Source of the DNA: an uncultured Alphaproteobacteria bacterium
Lineage (GTDB): Bacteria > Pseudomonadota > Alphaproteobacteria > CASFRQ01 > SAAU01
Direction of reading: 5' to 3'
DNA: 14,597 nucleotides
Assembly (NCBI GenBank): GCA_949296785.1
Contig: CASFRQ010000066.1
Location: forward strand, 1-14,597
Part shown: piece after piece, positions 6,064 through 12,855 of the stretch
Layout: the number at the start of each line of letters is the position of its first letter
How positions within the stretch are numbered: the stretch's first letter is position 1
Notes under the pieces: generated by a model
What the model was told of the DNA's origin: nothing
The model's database searches: none
What the model saw: the letters and a program-made list of their open reading frames with translations, nothing else
Made by a program: the position numbers and the translations under genes

Positions 6064-6155
6064 GCCGAAAGGGGAGCTTTTTTTACTTTTATTCTTCGCA
6101 AAGCGGCAACCGATTACAGTAAAAAGATAAGCCGAAAGGGAACGCTTTTTTACTT
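6064..6155. repeat. Short imperfect direct repeat, spacing 67
   Basis: GCCGAAAGGGGAGCTTTTTT (6064-6083) recurs as GCCGAAAGGGAACGCTTTTT (6131-6150), and both continue TACTTT. The unit lies between two minus-strand genes. Each copy could fold only a weak 4-bp stem before its T-run on the plus strand, so a terminator role is doubtful. Confidence 0.5.
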
Positions 6156-6162
6156 TCTTCCT

Positions 6163-6819
6163 TCACTCTTTTTTCTCAAAAAAACGACGAATAAAAGAAG
6201 GAGCCGCCCCCGCCGCCGAAAATTCAACGGCCACGCGGCTTATATTCAGCTCTTTTAAAATCCCCATGCGATGATGTCCCTGCTGCAGACTGTCTTTTGC
6301 CCCGAAAGAACGACAAAGCATAATTTCCAAAGGATACCTGTCATCATAACCGTTTTTCTTTAAAGAGTCGTAAAGCTCATTCCACCTTTTTTGCCTTTCC
6401 TGCGGCGGAATTGCCCATTTTTTATTGGTCAGATTATAGGCGTTTTCTTTCGTTCTGACTTTCCGGACAAGGCCTTTTTCCCACAACTCCGAAGCAAGCA
6501 TATGGTAAACCCCTTCCCCCTTGGCTCTCAAACGCCGTCTTAACGGTTTAATGAAATGAAAGAGGAAACCTTTAATCCCGGCGGCTCTTTTTCTGAAAAC
6601 AAAACGGACGGGAACATAAGGAATATTTTCTTTTTGAGCTTTTTGCAACAAAAGCCGCCCCGAAAAAAGCATATCCGGAACGCCTTCTTTCTCATTTCCC
6701 AGGAAAACAACGATATTCCCCTCCTCTTCCCGATAAAAAGGATGGTCGGACAGCCGCAATAAATCGGCCGTGTCCAAATGATACACTTCGGACGAACACG
6801 CGTCGTATTTTCTTTTCAT
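6163..6819 (-). CDS. ParB/sulfiredoxin-fold-like protein, function unknown
   Basis: This is a 218-aa basic soluble protein. Its C-terminal third has the pattern of the ParB N-terminal/Srx nucleotide-binding fold: RWNELYDSLKKNGYDDRYPL, a strand, then QQGHHRMGILKEL, where GHHR (181-184) matches the GxHR box used for nucleotide binding in ParB-like CTPases. The first ~100 residues are not recognised but include a basic cluster (KPLRRRLRAKG). It lacks the helix-turn-helix of chromosomal ParB and has no ParA neighbour, so it is not a segregation protein. It has its own promoter divergent from the outer-membrane gene. The fold call is moderate; the activity is unknown. Confidence 0.5.
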   Translation of the reverse strand: MKRKYDACSSEVYHLDTADLLRLSDHPFYREEEGNIVVFLGNEKEGVPDMLFSGRLLLQKAQKENIPYVPVRFVFRKRAAGIKGFLFHFIKPLRRRLRAKGEGVYHMLASELWEKGLVRKVRTKENAYNLTNKKWAIPPQERQKRWNELYDSLKKNGYDDRYPLEIMLCRSFGAKDSLQQGHHRMGILKELNISRVAVEFSAAGAAPSFIRRFFEKKE

Positions 6820-6854
6820 AAGCGGATACTTCTTTATTTTCTTTTTTTAAATGT

Positions 6855-6882
6855 ATCATAAGGAGGATTTTTCAAAAATCAA
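6855..6882 (-). promoter_or_regulatory. Promoter of ParB-like gene
   Basis: On the minus strand TTGATT (6877-6882) and TATGAT (6855-6860) are 16 nt apart, 36 nt before the start codon. It is divergent from, and nearly abuts, the promoter at 6893-6920. Confidence 0.5.
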
Positions 6883-6892
6883 ATTAAAAAAT

Positions 6893-6920
6893 TTGATATT
6901 TTCAATTTCGCCTCTATAAT
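6893..6920 (+). promoter_or_regulatory. Promoter of outer-membrane barrel gene
   Basis: TTGATA (6893-6898) and a perfect TATAAT (6915-6920) with a 16-nt spacer make the best sigma-70 promoter in the window, 50 nt before the chosen start. Confidence 0.75.
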
Positions 6921-6970
6921 AAGCGTTATCTATCAATATTTCTGTTTTGAAACAAAGTAAGGAAAAGAAA

Positions 6971-7849
6971 ATGAAAAAAATCACTGCAAGCCTTTGCGCC
7001 TTAAGCGCCGCTTTTATTTTTTCCGCCGCCGCTTTCGCGCAGGAAGCTTCCGAAACACCGCTCTCTTATAATGAAAATATTTGGCTGACGCCGTTTTACA
7101 CCCATTCAAAGCTGAAAGATTCTTCTTCCGGCAAAGGTTTTAAATCGGACGCGGAAGGGTTTGATTTTGGATTTTTTCATCAGGCAACGGAAAATTTTGA
7201 CTTCGGGCTTTCTTACGGCTTTACCCATATCCATACGCAAAACAGCCTTTTAAGACAGCATTTTTATTCCAACTCTTTCCAAGCGCGCCTGCGTTACAAT
7301 TACAAAGGCTATAAGTTGGATACCAAGGCCGGCTATGGTTTTGCGACCTATAAGCAAAAATTCAAAAAAAACCGTGACAGCACCAAGACGGACGTCAACA
7401 CTTATGATTTCCAAATCATGTTGAGCAAAAAGCTGCGCCTTTTAACGCCTGAAGGCGGATTGAAGTACCTTCTGGCAAAAAAAGACGGTGTCAGAACCAG
7501 CCACGGCAGGAAAATTTCAGGATTGACGGCGGATACTTTAACGGCCGTTTTAGGCGGAACTTTGGAAAAAGACTATCTGTTTGATTCGGGCCTGCGCGTA
7601 TCGCCGAAGGTCAGAGTTGTTGCCACTTATGACCTTATTCGCGAAAAAGACGCGGCGCTCTTAACCCTGCCGAACAACGCCTCTTATCTTGCGGAAGGCA
7701 GAAGGATGGACAGAAAAGGCCTTGAGACCTCTTTTGAATTTATTATGGATAAAGACGGCTTTATGCAATTTTCCGTCGGGTGGGAAGGAAAATTCAGAAA
7801 AGATTTTTACTCTCATTCCCTGTTTGTCAAAGGACAGATTGATTTTTAA
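6971..7849 (+). CDS. Outer-membrane beta-barrel protein (autotransporter-barrel-like)
   Basis: The 292-aa product has a clear Sec signal peptide with cleavage after AFA (residue 23). The rest is alternating hydrophobic/polar strands rich in Tyr, Phe and Gly, for example GFDFGFFHQ, NFDFGLSYGFTHIHTQ and RLRYNYKGYKLDTKAGYGF. It ends in a terminal Phe (GQIDF), the Bam recognition style for outer-membrane proteins. The strand pattern resembles the autotransporter translocator barrel, but there is no passenger domain, so it is a stand-alone barrel or a porin/adhesin-like protein. AAGGA 7 nt before 6971 fixes this start; an upstream in-frame ATG (6947) would add eight charged residues and has no RBS. 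It is transcribed alone from the promoter at 6893-6920. Confidence 0.8.
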   Translation: MKKITASLCALSAAFIFSAAAFAQEASETPLSYNENIWLTPFYTHSKLKDSSSGKGFKSDAEGFDFGFFHQATENFDFGLSYGFTHIHTQNSLLRQHFYSNSFQARLRYNYKGYKLDTKAGYGFATYKQKFKKNRDSTKTDVNTYDFQIMLSKKLRLLTPEGGLKYLLAKKDGVRTSHGRKISGLTADTLTAVLGGTLEKDYLFDSGLRVSPKVRVVATYDLIREKDAALLTLPNNASYLAEGRRMDRKGLETSFEFIMDKDGFMQFSVGWEGKFRKDFYSHSLFVKGQIDF

Positions 7850-7869
7850 AGCCTTTTAAAAGGAAGGCT
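7850..7869 (+). terminator. Hairpin after barrel gene, possible terminator
   Basis: AGCCTT and AAGGCT form a 6-bp stem directly after the stop codon, with an alternative palindrome CCTTTTAAAAGG inside. The following bases are pyrimidine-rich (CCTTACCTTTCTT) rather than a clean U-tract. Confidence 0.4.
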
Positions 7870-8000
7870 CCTTACCTTTCTTCAGCTTGCGTTAAGAAAC
7901 AAGAGATAAAAGAGGCAAAAGAGAAGATAAACGCCGGGAAAACGCCCGTTCTTTTCCGGTTTTAAATGGAAGTTAACGCGGGCCGACAAAGGAGAAAAAA

Positions 8001-8645
8001 ATGCCCCCGGTTCAAAAACAAATTTCATACAAGCAGGAAATCTTAAGAAAAACCGTCCACTTAAGCTCTTTATGGATGGTGGCTGCAATTTACTTTTTTC
8101 CCAGAACTTGGCTCATCCTCCTTTTCGGCGGACTTTTGGTTGCCGACATATTCGTGGAATACGGTTTTTATAAAAGTTGGCGTTGGTGCCGGGCAACTTA
8201 CGGATTTTTGTTTTCAAAGATGCTCCGGATACAGGAGACCGGCGGTTTTCATCCCAGCGGCGCCCCGTATGTTTTAGCGGCGGCCTTGCTGGTCACAATT
8301 TGTTTTCCAAAAGAAATCGCCATGTTTGCTTTAAGCGTCATGTTGCTTTCCGACACGGCGGCCGCTCTTGTGGGAAGGCGTTTCGGACGACATAAAATAA
8401 ATGAAGGAAGCAAAAGTTTGGAAGGAGCGGCAGCGTTTTTTGCCTTCGCTCTTTTAACTTTGCTTTTTTTCGGCGTTTGTTTTAATTTTTCAGAAACTTT
8501 GCTGATTTCAGGCGTTATTGCCGTTCTTTTGGCCGACGGCGCCGAAGTTTATGAAAAACAAATCGGCATAGACGATAACCTGTCAATTCCTCTGACTATC
8601 GGGTTGGTTATGCAAGCTGCAGTTTATTTATCCGCCGGGTTTTAA
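8001..8645 (+). CDS. Diacylglycerol/polyprenol kinase family protein
   Basis: This is a 214-aa integral membrane protein of the CTP-dependent dolichol/phytol/DGK1-type lipid kinase family. Signatures are EILRKTVHLSSL (13-24), the cytoplasmic motif SDTAAALVGRRFGRHK (117-132) followed by GSKSLEGAAAFF (136-147), and DDNLSIPL (191-198) before the last helix. It probably phosphorylates a lipid alcohol (polyprenol or diacylglycerol) in the inner membrane. AAGGAG lies 8 nt before the ATG. anmK follows 56 nt later on the same strand, so the pair may be one transcript, which fits salvage of envelope carriers and wall sugars. The exact lipid is not readable from sequence. Confidence 0.85.
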   Translation: MPPVQKQISYKQEILRKTVHLSSLWMVAAIYFFPRTWLILLFGGLLVADIFVEYGFYKSWRWCRATYGFLFSKMLRIQETGGFHPSGAPYVLAAALLVTICFPKEIAMFALSVMLLSDTAAALVGRRFGRHKINEGSKSLEGAAAFFAFALLTLLFFGVCFNFSETLLISGVIAVLLADGAEVYEKQIGIDDNLSIPLTIGLVMQAAVYLSAGF

Positions 8646-8701
8646 CAGAGGCAAACACTGCCGGCAACTAAAAACAGAGTCAAAAAAAATGGAGGCGACA
8701 G

Positions 8702-10087
8702 TTGGAAAAAGAGAAAGTCTTCCATTGCATTGGTATCATGACAGGCAATTCATTGGATGCGGCGGACATCGTCCTGACCCGTTTTTATCCGAATGGCCGG
8801 ATGGCGGCTTTGGCTTTTGAAAGTATTGATATCCCCGCTCAAATGGGCGACGATTTCCGTTTTTTAAAAGAAGAAATGCGCAAAATGGACGGTGATATTT
8901 CCGGTTTTATTCGTCAAAACACTCTTTTTTTTCAAAATCTGCATGATTCTTATATTAAACTGGCAGCGAAAGGAGTCCAAAACCTTCTTTTAAAAGCGCC
9001 CGTCGGCAAAGAGGAAATTGACGCCGTCGGCTTTCACGGCCAAACCTGCGCGCATAAGCCTCCTTCCCTGTGCTTTTCTTCCCTATCTCTTCCAAAAGAA
9101 GAAAATAAAACGGCAGCTGACTTTTTTGGAAACAGCACAACAGTTCATTCTTTGGAAAAATCGTTGAAAGGCTGCCCAAACCATCCGTACACTCTGCAAA
9201 TCGGTTCAGGACAGATGTTGGCGGATGAAACGGGACTGCCGGTTGTTTTTGATTTTCGTTCCGACGATATGATGAACGGAGGGGAAGGAGCTCCCCTGGC
9301 GCCCTTGCACACAAAACACCTGGCCGCAGGCTTCAAAAAACCCTCCCTCTTCATTAACGCCGGTAACACGGGGAATGTCTCCTATATCGGCGAAAAAGAC
9401 GATATCCTGTCCGGATGGGACACAGGGCCTTTTAACCATTTTTTGGATAAAATAGCGAGGGAAAGACTGCTTCAACCCTATGACAAAAACGGGCAAACAG
9501 CCTTAAAAGGGAAAATAGTGCCCGGATTATTGGAGCTTTTAATGCAAAAGTCGGTTCAAACGCCGAACGGGGAAAACGCCCTCCTCCTTCCGCCGCCCAG
9601 GTCTTTTGATCCGGCCTGGTACAAACTGCCGAAAGATGAAGCATTTCAAAACGCCTCAACGGAGGATTTACTGCGTACCCTCTGTTTTTTCAGCGCTTTG
9701 CTGTGCGCCCTGAGTTTAAAAGAAATGAATCCTCTTCCGGCGGTAATCCTGCTTTCCGGCGGCGGTTGGAAAAATAAAGTGGTCCGGCAAGACTTTGAAA
9801 ACTTGTTGTCCGGGAAAATACCCGAAATTGACTTTCTGAAAAAAGACCCGTTTTTTTCAACCCTCCCCCAACGCGATTTTTCCGTTCAAACCTTGGATGA
9901 GGCGGGAATCAGCGGCCAATATACCGAAGCCAGGTTGATGGCCGACTGCGCCAAATGCTTTTTGACAAAGGAACCTTTTACTTTTCCCAAAACGACCGGA
10001 TGCAAAACCCCGACTGTCTTGGGGAAAATCGTTTTTCCCGGCAGCAAAGACAAACAGGTTTACTCCCGCGCCGCTCAAATCGAATAA
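8702..10087 (+). CDS. anmK: Anhydro-N-acetylmuramic acid kinase, divergent and long
   Basis: AnmK hydrolyses and phosphorylates 1,6-anhydro-MurNAc from wall turnover to MurNAc-6-phosphate in the cytoplasm. Family landmarks in order are GIMTGNSLDAAD (11-22, usually GTSLD), VGFHGQT (109-115), LQIGSGQMLA (165-174), VVFDFRSDD with the expected catalytic Asp184, GGEGAPLAP (193-201), WDTGPFNHFLD (239-249), DKNG, ILLSGGGWKN and the end motif TTGCKTPTVLGKI. At 461 aa it is clearly longer than the usual ~370. About 45 extra residues lie between HGQT and LQIG (roughly 118-163). The start is TTG at 8702, supported by GGAGG 6 nt upstream; no in-frame ATG is nearby. The family is secure; the changed GNS and NAGNTGN loops mark a divergent branch. 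Confidence 0.85.
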   Translation: MEKEKVFHCIGIMTGNSLDAADIVLTRFYPNGRMAALAFESIDIPAQMGDDFRFLKEEMRKMDGDISGFIRQNTLFFQNLHDSYIKLAAKGVQNLLLKAPVGKEEIDAVGFHGQTCAHKPPSLCFSSLSLPKEENKTAADFFGNSTTVHSLEKSLKGCPNHPYTLQIGSGQMLADETGLPVVFDFRSDDMMNGGEGAPLAPLHTKHLAAGFKKPSLFINAGNTGNVSYIGEKDDILSGWDTGPFNHFLDKIARERLLQPYDKNGQTALKGKIVPGLLELLMQKSVQTPNGENALLLPPPRSFDPAWYKLPKDEAFQNASTEDLLRTLCFFSALLCALSLKEMNPLPAVILLSGGGWKNKVVRQDFENLLSGKIPEIDFLKKDPFFSTLPQRDFSVQTLDEAGISGQYTEARLMADCAKCFLTKEPFTFPKTTGCKTPTVLGKIVFPGSKDKQVYSRAAQIE

Positions 10088-10169
10088 TTGAGACGATTCG
10101 TTTTCAACTGAACCCGCATTCTGCCGGAAAGTTTAAAAAAGTTTTTGCCTCCTGTTTTTTGTTCGTTTT

Positions 10170-10348
10170 ATAAATTTAACGACAGCCTCCAGGTCTGTTT
10201 TGTCTTTTACCTTTCAAAATCAGGAAAACGCGAAAAACATCTGCGAGGGTAGTAAATCCAAAACTCCGGAGTTAACCGGACAAAAACAGACCTGCATTCA
10301 TCTTATAACCAAAATTCAAGAGTTAAAGAATCAAGCATCCGGACCTTA
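10170..10348 (+). pseudogene. Decayed cysS fragments upstream of cysS
   Basis: Bases 10191-10275 align without gaps to cysS 11454-11538 with 14 mismatches in 85 (about 84% identity) and in the same orientation. They would encode RSVLSFTFQNQENAKN, against RSTLSFTFENLENAKN in the enzyme. A second, shorter match follows: 10308-10337 resembles cysS 11520-11549. No start or catalytic motif is present and the frame ends in TAG near 10346. The rest of the 10088-10520 interval shows no gene; it holds an AT-rich run before cysS in which I could not place a confident promoter. Confidence 0.85.
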
Positions 10349-10520
10349 GGGTATGGGGCGCGTTTTCCCGTCAAACTTTTTTTGGTTGTTTGCCCGAATT
10401 ATTTTCAAAATAAAAAACAAAACAGGCTTTTTCTATCGTTTGTTCTTGTATTTTCCATAAAAAAAAGCTATTTTTATTTTTGTTTTTTAATTTCAACCGG
10501 AAAAGCCAAGGATAACGAAA

Positions 10521-11933
10521 ATGGTCAAACTTTATAATACGCGGACGCGCCAAATTGATGAATTCCAACCCATCAGCGGAAATCATGTCGGCATGTACTG
10601 CTGCGGACCGACGGTTTATAATTTTGCCCATATCGGTAACCTCAGAACCTATATTTTTGAGGATATTCTGCGCAAAACCTTGCAAAGGGCCGGTTATGAC
10701 ATAACTCATGTCATGAATATCACGGATGTCGGACACCTGACCTCCGACGGGGATGAAGGGGAAGATAAAATGCTTCTCGGCGCGCAAAGGGAACACCTTT
10801 CCGTCCTGCAAATTGCGCGCAAGTATGAGGATGCTTTTTTTGAAGATACAAAATCTTTGAATATTGAGCGTCCCTCCGTTGTCGCTCGGGCGACCGAACA
10901 TATTCAGGACATTATCCGCTTTGTCAAGGGGCTTGAAGAAAAAGGTTATGCCTACATTGCCGACGGTAATGTGTATTTTGACACCTCAAAGTTCCCTTCT
11001 TACGGCGACTTCGCCCACCTGGATGTGGACAATTTGCGGCACGGTGCCCGGGTGGATGAGGACGGAAATAAAAAGAATAAAACAGACTTTGTCCTGTGGT
11101 TTACAAAATCCAAGTTTGAAAACCAAATATTGACTTGGGATTCTCCTTGGGGTGTCGGCTATCCCGGCTGGCATATTGAATGTTCCGCCATGGCGATGAA
11201 ATATCTGGGGGACGAAGTAGATATCCATTGCGGCGGCATTGACCATATTCCCGTTCATCATACCAATGAAATCGCGCAAAGCGAGGCTTTATTGGGCCAT
11301 AGGTGGGTTAACTTCTGGCTGCACGGCGAATTTTTGGTTCTGCAAAAGGAAAAAATGTCCAAATCAGCCGGAACTTTCCTGACCCTTTCCGTTTTAAAGG
11401 AAAAAGGATATAATCCTTTACATTACAGATACTTGACTTTAACAGCGCACTACAGGTCTACTTTGTCTTTTACCTTTGAAAACCTGGAAAACGCGAAAAA
11501 CACCTACGAGGGCATCAAGTCCAAAATCCTGGAGTTAAGGAAGCAAGCAAAGCAGGAAACAAGTAAGCCGCGGGATGAAGAACTTAAAACAAAATACATT
11601 CAAGAATTTAACGATTATCTTTATAACGATTTGAATACGCCGCAGGCTTTAACGGTCCTGTTTGCAGTTTTGAAAGATGTTGATTTATCGGCCGGCGCCA
11701 AACTGGAAATTTTGGAAGACATGGATACGGTTTTCAGCTTAGGCTTTAAAGATTTTCAGGAAAAAAACCTTTCCATTCCGGAAGAGGTTCAAATGTTGGT
11801 TAATGAAAGAGTACAGGCCAGAGCGGATAAAGATTGGGCAAAATCCGATGAGCTACGCGATAAAATCGCCTCCTTGGGTTTTACCGTCAAAGACTTACCA
11901 CAGGGAAAATACGAATTACTTCCTTTGGAATAA
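10521..11933 (+). CDS. cysS: Cysteinyl-tRNA synthetase
   Basis: This 470-aa class I synthetase charges tRNA-Cys with cysteine in the cytoplasm. The catalytic landmarks are CCGPTVYNFAHIGNLRTYIF with the HIGN box (37-40) and the KMSKS loop (278-282). The zinc site that selects cysteine is intact: Cys28, Cys221 (WHIECSAM), a His in VHH (245-247) and Glu250. The variant GGIDHIPVHHTNEIAQSEA differs from the proteobacterial GG-D-x-x-FPHH-ENE type and looks like the form I associate with CPR and some other uncultured lineages. An AAGGA site lies upstream of the ATG. A strong terminator follows. Pieces of the gene are duplicated on both sides (10191-10337 and 12023-12099), but this copy is complete. 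Confidence 0.96.
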   Translation: MVKLYNTRTRQIDEFQPISGNHVGMYCCGPTVYNFAHIGNLRTYIFEDILRKTLQRAGYDITHVMNITDVGHLTSDGDEGEDKMLLGAQREHLSVLQIARKYEDAFFEDTKSLNIERPSVVARATEHIQDIIRFVKGLEEKGYAYIADGNVYFDTSKFPSYGDFAHLDVDNLRHGARVDEDGNKKNKTDFVLWFTKSKFENQILTWDSPWGVGYPGWHIECSAMAMKYLGDEVDIHCGGIDHIPVHHTNEIAQSEALLGHRWVNFWLHGEFLVLQKEKMSKSAGTFLTLSVLKEKGYNPLHYRYLTLTAHYRSTLSFTFENLENAKNTYEGIKSKILELRKQAKQETSKPRDEELKTKYIQEFNDYLYNDLNTPQALTVLFAVLKDVDLSAGAKLEILEDMDTVFSLGFKDFQEKNLSIPEEVQMLVNERVQARADKDWAKSDELRDKIASLGFTVKDLPQGKYELLPLE

Positions 11934-11962
11934 AGTCAAAACTGTTATTTAACAATAAAAAG

Positions 11963-11991
11963 CTCTTGAATAAGGATTCAAGAGTTTTTTT
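11963..11991 (+). terminator. Terminator of cysS
   Basis: CTCTTGAAT and ATTCAAGAG form a perfect 9-bp stem with loop AAGG, followed by seven T. It lies 30 nt past the cysS stop. Confidence 0.92.
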
Positions 11992-12022
11992 ATAACCTAT
12001 CGGGAAAAAAGAATTTGACACT

Positions 12023-12099
12023 GGCTGGCATATTGAATATTCCGCCATGGCCATGAAATACCTTAGCGGCAAAGCAGATAGCCATTGCGGCAGCATTGA
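12023..12099 (+). pseudogene. Decayed cysS zinc-site fragment downstream of cysS
   Basis: These 77 bases align without gaps to cysS 11166-11242 with 11 mismatches (about 86% identity). They encode GWHIEYSAMAMKYLSGKADS, where the enzyme has GWHIECSAMAMKYLGDEVDI; the zinc Cys has become Tyr. The fragment is bounded by the cysS terminator on the left and the prepilin 2 leader on the right. Confidence 0.88.
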
Positions 12100-12119
12100 A
12101 GGTAATCCTTTTGTTTTCT

Positions 12120-12230
12120 TTAAACGACCGCTTAAAAGTAACATATCTTCTTAAGAGAAAATATGCAATACAAATCTCTTTTTTTGTTCATATTTAAGGG
12201 TCCTTTAAAAAGAACAAAAAAGGAGAAAAA
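12120..12230 (+). promoter_or_regulatory. AT-rich leader of prepilin 2, MITE-like
   Basis: The segment is bounded by two related dyads in inverted arrangement, around 12120-12138 (TTAAACGACCGCTTAAA core) and at 12193-12209 (TTTAAGGGTCCTTTAAA). The interior (about 12139-12187) matches the AT-rich leader in repeats A and B read on the plus strand. A near-palindrome CATATCTTCTTAAGAG-AAAATATG lies inside. AAGGAG precedes the prepilin ATG by 6 nt. It may be a small repeated extragenic element that also serves as leader. Confidence 0.45.
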
Positions 12231-12725
12231 ATGCGGACATACACAAAAGAAAACGGCCGATCCATGATAGAGATGCTGGGCGTTTTAGCCATCATCGGCG
12301 TTTTATCCGTCGGCGGGCTGGCCAGTTATAACACAGCAATGAGGAAAGTGAGAATTAACAAATTAGTAGAAGAATTAACCATTTTAGTGACAGATATTCG
12401 GTTATTGTACAATGATGTCAAAATTTCCCTAAGTTCTGGACAGAGTCTTACCGGCATTGATAAGGAACCTTTGAAACAAGCGGCTGCCGTTTTGGGTGGT
12501 AATCTTTCTAATCAAATGTTCGGGAGCGGAACTTACGCCTTTTACATTAACTTTCAAAAACTGCCTTTAGACGCTTGCCAGGCTGTCGCTTCCATGGATT
12601 TTGAGGACTGTGTTTTCGGTGACGGAGCCGGAACCTACTATCCGCTTAGCTCGGCCGAGGCTTTAGCTTACTGTAAAGAAACGGAAGGAACCAACAAAAA
12701 TCAAATGCTGTTGTTCTATAAATAA
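12231..12725 (+). CDS. Type IV prepilin-like protein 2 (orphan pseudopilin)
   Basis: This 164-aa prepilin has a leader of nine residues, cleavage expected at Gly9/Arg10, Glu at +5 (E14), and the same hydrophobic helix as prepilin 1 (SMIEMLGVLAIIGVLSVGG). The helix continues into NTAMRKVRINKLVEELTILV and an ITDIR-like turn also shared with prepilin 1. The globular domain carries Cys116, Cys127 and Cys148, of which 116 and 148 align in position with the Cys pair of prepilin 1. It ends MLLFYK without the Ser/Glu tail of the paralogue. The mature protein would sit in the inner membrane until assembled into a filament by machinery encoded elsewhere. It lies alone between cysS and convergent tcdA. 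Confidence 0.85.
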   Translation: MRTYTKENGRSMIEMLGVLAIIGVLSVGGLASYNTAMRKVRINKLVEELTILVTDIRLLYNDVKISLSSGQSLTGIDKEPLKQAAAVLGGNLSNQMFGSGTYAFYINFQKLPLDACQAVASMDFEDCVFGDGAGTYYPLSSAEALAYCKETEGTNKNQMLLFYK

Positions 12726-12806
12726 CTTTTTAACAAAGAAGCTTTCCCTGTTTTTCGTTCTATCTAAAAAAAATCGGAAAAAACAAAAATACCTCGGACA
12801 GAAAAT

Positions 12807-12831
12807 CAAAGGTTTATTTTTTAAATCTTTG
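12807..12831 (+). terminator. Bidirectional terminator between prepilin 2 and tcdA
   Basis: CAAAGGTTTA and TAAATCTTTG pair over 10 bp (one G-T) with loop TTTTT, in the 130-nt gap between convergent genes. TTT follows on the plus strand and ATTTTC on the minus strand. AT-rich and modest in strength. Confidence 0.55.
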
Positions 12832-12855
12832 TTTCACCGGTTTGCAAAAGATTTT

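Noticed and set aside
10321..10520. T-box or other amino-acid-sensing leader upstream of cysS
   Set aside because: No T-box sequence, specifier hairpin or terminator pair visible; the interval is explained in part by cysS-derived fragments.
10371..10901. Minus-strand ORF of 176 codons overlapping the cysS start
   Set aside because: It is antisense to cysS, which has all catalytic motifs; no RBS and no recognisable protein pattern.
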